Assembly (NCBI GenBank): GCA_030667765.1
Contig: DAOUVF010000201.1
Coordinates: 1 to 6,075 of the forward strand
Reading direction: 5' to 3'
Length of the DNA: 6,075 nucleotides
Source of the DNA: Bacteroides sp.
Lineage (GTDB): Bacteria; Bacteroidota; Bacteroidia; Bacteroidales; SM23-62
Shown here: positions 1-3,500 of the stretch, one piece after another
How positions within the stretch are numbered: the stretch's first letter is position 1
Layout of the letters: every line of letters starts with the position of its first letter
Made by a program: the position numbers and the translations under genes
The notes under the pieces: model-generated
Told to the model about the DNA's origin: nothing
The model's input: only the letters and a program-made list of their open reading frames with translations
Database searches by the model: none

Positions 1-462
1 TATACCCAGGTTGCCCACATAGGAAAAGATCTCGGCACCATTCCACCAGAAGGGGGCACTCCCGTTTTCATTGGTATGGTATTCTGCTCCCAGGATGAGG
101 TTGGCAGAGAAAGTGAACAGGGAATCCTTGTAATAGAAAATATCGAAACGCTTGTCGAAATGCTTATCCGGTTTCAACTCCTTGTTAAAATCCTTCAGGT
201 AAAAATCCAGGTCCTTTTGCTGCCTTTTATTCAGCTCACTTCTCAGGGTATCAAGCGAGGCCAGTTTCCGGGCGATAAACATCCGTGAATAGGGTTTGAC
301 GGTAGAATTCAGTTCAATCAACCCCACGTTGGCACACTCATCAAGGTAATCATAAAGCTCCAAATTCTGGATATGATAATAGACCGTTTGAGAACGGAGG
401 TTAGCAATCTGTATGAACAGAATTACTGTAAGCAAGGTAACAATCTGGGACAGAGATCTCAT
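1..462 (-). CDS. Exported Wzi-like outer-membrane protein, N-terminal 154 residues (3'-partial)
   Basis: Reading the minus strand from ATG at 460-462 gives 154 sense codons ending exactly at base 1, so the gene continues off the left edge. Residues 1-25 form a signal peptide: M-R-S start, hydrophobic stretch I7-A20, probable cleavage after S24-Q25. Residues 34-70 (L-Y-D-Y-L-D-E-C-A-N-V-G-L-I, then P-Y-S-R-M-F-I-A-R-K-L) resemble the SLH-like helical start of Bacteroidota Wzi-type proteins. Residues 78-98 are charged and helical (N-K-R-Q-Q-K-D-L-D-F-Y-L-K-D-F-N-K-E-L-K-P). From about 105 the pattern alternates as in beta-barrel strands with short polar turns (T-N-E-N-G, W-W-N-G-A-E). I recognise this as similar to 'capsule assembly Wzi family' proteins, which are outer-membrane barrels linked to surface polysaccharide. 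The family call comes from memory of the motifs. An in-frame TAA at 490-492 limits the start. No Shine-Dalgarno is obvious, as is common in Bacteroidota. It lies 86 bases downstream of the giant protein gene on the same strand. Confidence 0.72.
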   Translation of the reverse strand, partial: MRSLSQIVTLLTVILFIQIANLRSQTVYYHIQNLELYDYLDECANVGLIELNSTVKPYSRMFIARKLASLDTLRSELNKRQQKDLDFYLKDFNKELKPDKHFDKRFDIFYYKDSLFTFSANLILGAEYHTNENGSAPFWWNGAEIFSYVGNLGI

Positions 463-484
463 GTTGATCAGATCATGCAAAAAG

Positions 485-514
485 GAAAATTAGTCAAATT
501 CTCTGTACAGACAA
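485..514 (-). promoter_or_regulatory. Candidate Bacteroidota-type promoter for the Wzi-like gene
   Basis: On the minus strand a TTG (512-514) is followed after 19 bases by TAATTTTC (485-492). This matches seven of eight positions of the Bacteroidota -7 consensus TAnnTTTG, with an accepted -33 TTG spacing. The element ends 22 bases before the ATG at 462, so the 5' leader would be short. The region is AT-rich compared with the flanking genes. Such short motifs occur by chance, so this is only a candidate. It would let the downstream gene be transcribed separately from the giant protein gene. Confidence 0.35.
502..511. promoter_or_regulatory. 10-bp perfect palindrome TCTGTACAGA inside the candidate promoter spacer
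   Basis: TCTGTACAGA at 502-511 is its own reverse complement. It falls in the 19-base spacer between the proposed -33 and -7 elements, where a bound repressor would block RNA polymerase. No second copy was noticed in the window and no regulator is identified. The palindrome is directly visible; an operator role is speculation. Confidence 0.25.
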
Positions 515-548
515 GTAATTTTTATCCAGATTGCATGGGCCGGTACCA

Positions 549-3500
549 TTATTCAACCACCACCATGGTAGTGTGCGGTATTTGATCCACAGTTATTCTC
601 ACAATATAGGATCCCGGAGCCAGATCATTTACATCAATCTCTGTCCTGGCCAGTTTCGTCGGCATAAGCTCTTCCTGGTGGACCAATGTATTGAGCACGG
701 TATAAATTTCAAGTATGACCTCTTTTTCTGAATCCATTTCCACCACCACATTGAGGATATCCTGGACCGGGTTGGGGAAAATGTTGATTTTCCCTCCTCC
801 TGAAAGTATATCATCAGTACTTACATTGGTAACCATATAGACCGAATCCTGGCCGGAGCAGCCGGTAACATCGGTGACCATGACCCAGTGCAAGCCGTTC
901 TGGGTAACGTCAAACCATTGGCCCGTTGAATTGTCCTGCCATAGATAGGTGCTATATCCAACGCCCGCATCCAGGGTATGGGGCAGGGCCACATGGAGTG
1001 TATCCTGTCCCCCTCCGATCTCAACAACCGGGTAACCCCAGACATATACCGTACTGTTCAGAACGTTGTTGGATAAATTTTCATCAGCTTCATAGTCCAG
1101 GTCCACATCCAGCTGATAGCTTCCGATTCCTGAAAAATCATAGCCGGAAGAAAATGTCAACACCCTTGTTTGTCCCGGCTGCAGCTCAGTGTTCAGGTTG
1201 ATCGAATCGATTACCGATGCACCACCGTCAACCGTATAACTTATAGTGAGGGTAGCCACGGTGGAGATCCTGTAATAACCGTTATTGATGATTTCAATGG
1301 ATACAGGATTGTTCTGGTCGAGTTCACAGGAAGATACCGGGGAAAGGACCTGGTCAATACCAATATCCGGCATGTCGTATATCACAAAAACGCTATCCCT
1401 TGTGAAGCAATCATTCTCATCGATCACCAGTACATGATACAAACCTGCGCGCGGGCTTAAAATCTGATAAACAGTATCGGTGCTGCCATCCTGCCATTGA
1501 TAAGATGCATAACCCGCAGTGGCTGACAGTGTAATGGGATCATAGACAAGGAGGCTGTCCTCTCCCATCCCGATATCGATCATTGGAGTGCCCAGTATAT
1601 CCACGTTGACCAGTATGATATTGTTCGATGGATTCAGGTCGGATCCCCATTGTGTAAAAGCCATCACCTCATGGCGTTGAGGAGTACTGAAATCTTCCGT
1701 AACTGAGAAGGTATGATACATAACAGAACCGCTTTCGAATACCGTATCCAGTACCATGTTTTCCACTACAGCCAGTGCGCCGTTCAGAGAATAGGCCACA
1801 ATAATATCTGCAGAAGCTTCTATATCCCAGTTGCCATAATTTTTGACAGCTAACTGGATATATTCCGCATCTCCTCCTGTGCAGGAGGTTGTAGGATAGG
1901 AGACTTCCAGCGCACCCACGTCCGGCATGGACAGCATGACCTGCACCTCTTCATAGATGACACATCCATTGATGTCGGTAACGGTAACCCCGTAGACACC
2001 AACCCCGGGCTGGGTCACTACAAAGGTCTGATTGGTGCTTCCATCCTGCCATTCATAGGACAAAAAACCGGGACCTGCATCCAGGGTATGCTGAAAGTCG
2101 TTGACCAACTGGTAATCCTCTCCCAGGTCCACCACGGGAGCATCGAAAACTCCAACCTCCCTGATCAATGTATCATTCCATGATTTCACATCATCCAGGT
2201 AATCGACAAAGACCTTGAATTCATACCATTGCCCCGTCTGTACGGATTCTGACTGGGAGAAGGTAAAGTCTCTAGTATGACCGGGCAGGAAATTACTGGA
2301 CAGGGTAAGGATATCCTGAACCAGAGACCCCCCGTTGATCCGATAGGCCATATTGATGGACTGACCGGATGCAATGATCTGATTGCCTGCATTTTTGATC
2401 CTGGCAGCCACGGTGATGGATGTCGAAAGTTCACAGGATGATGCCGGTGAAAGGATCTGGTCCATGGCAATATCAGGCACATTCAGTGTAACGATCACGG
2501 AATCATAGCCTGTACATTGATGTATATCGCTGACCGTGACATGGTAGAGTCCCAGTCCCGGTTGATCCACGGTAAATGTTTCCAGTGTGGATCCATCCTG
2601 CCAGAGGTATTCTGCATACCCGGTGATGGGTGCCAGCACATAGGAACCGGCTACCACCACGGTATCCGGACCAAGATCGATATTAGGATAACCGTATACC
2701 TCAAGGGTGTGATCCAGGGTATCATTAAGATCGTTGACATCTTCGCCGAACTGTGTGTACAACTTCATCAGGTAACTGCCCGGCGAGGAGAAATCAAACA
2801 TATCCGAAAAGGTTAGATCAATGGTCTCACCCGGCCTGAAAGGCTGTACCAGGTATATGGTATCTGAGAAGGCGGGGGTCTGATTCACATCGCCAGAAAC
2901 CAGGATGGTATCACCCGCCGGAATGGTATCTGTGCCAAAATTCCGGATGCTGACCTGGACAGGCATCCGGGTCCCCTGCTCACAGGCTGACAATGGTGAA
3001 ATGAACTGGCTTACACCCACATCGGTGATCAGCTGGGAGACCTGGATGGTATCTGATGCCACACAACCCAAACTGTTGGTCACCCTCACCCAGTATGTCC
3101 CTTCAGAACTGACATGGAATACAGAATCTGTCGAGCTGTCCTGCCACAGGTAAGTCTGGCCCCCGACACCGGAATAGGCCCTTAATATCACCGTATCCGG
3201 CCTGGGCGTCGAAATATCTGGTCCCAAATCAACCGCAGGCTTATTCACGATGATCAGGCGGGTAACGGTATCATTGGATATTGCCTGGTAGAAGTGGGGG
3301 TCTTCTTCAATGGTATATACATCGGTCAGATAATCACCGCTCCTGCTGAAATCAAATTCCGTTGACAGGGTGAAATCACGGGTAGCACTTACCGGGAAAC
3401 TTTGTGTCAGGTGAATGAATTCTTCTCCGGTTTGGACCTCACCGGACCGGTCAATATAAAATCCTACCGGTATGGAATCTCCAGGCTGCAGATCCCTGAG

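Larger units (their letters stand above)
474..537. repeat. 7-bp inverted repeat CATGCAA / TTGCATG flanking the candidate promoter
   Basis: CATGCAA at 474-480 and TTGCATG at 531-537 are perfect inverted copies separated by 50 bases. Their midpoint (505.5) is one base from the centre of the TCTGTACAGA palindrome (506.5), so the two symmetric elements are nearly concentric. The arms do not extend further. A 7-bp inverted pair in an 86-base spacer is not improbable by chance. The loop is too long and there is no suitable T-run, so it is not a rho-independent terminator. Confidence 0.3.

Noticed and set aside
516..548. Possible rho-independent terminator after the giant gene
   Set aside because: Only the 6-bp GGTACC palindrome is present just after the stop. 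There is no GC-rich stem followed by a T-run on the minus strand.
76..731. Plus-strand open frames at 76-288, 373-585 and 531-731
   Set aside because: They lie opposite the Wzi-like gene, the spacer and the sorting domain. Their products show no domain, signal peptide or compositional logic, while the minus-strand frames do.
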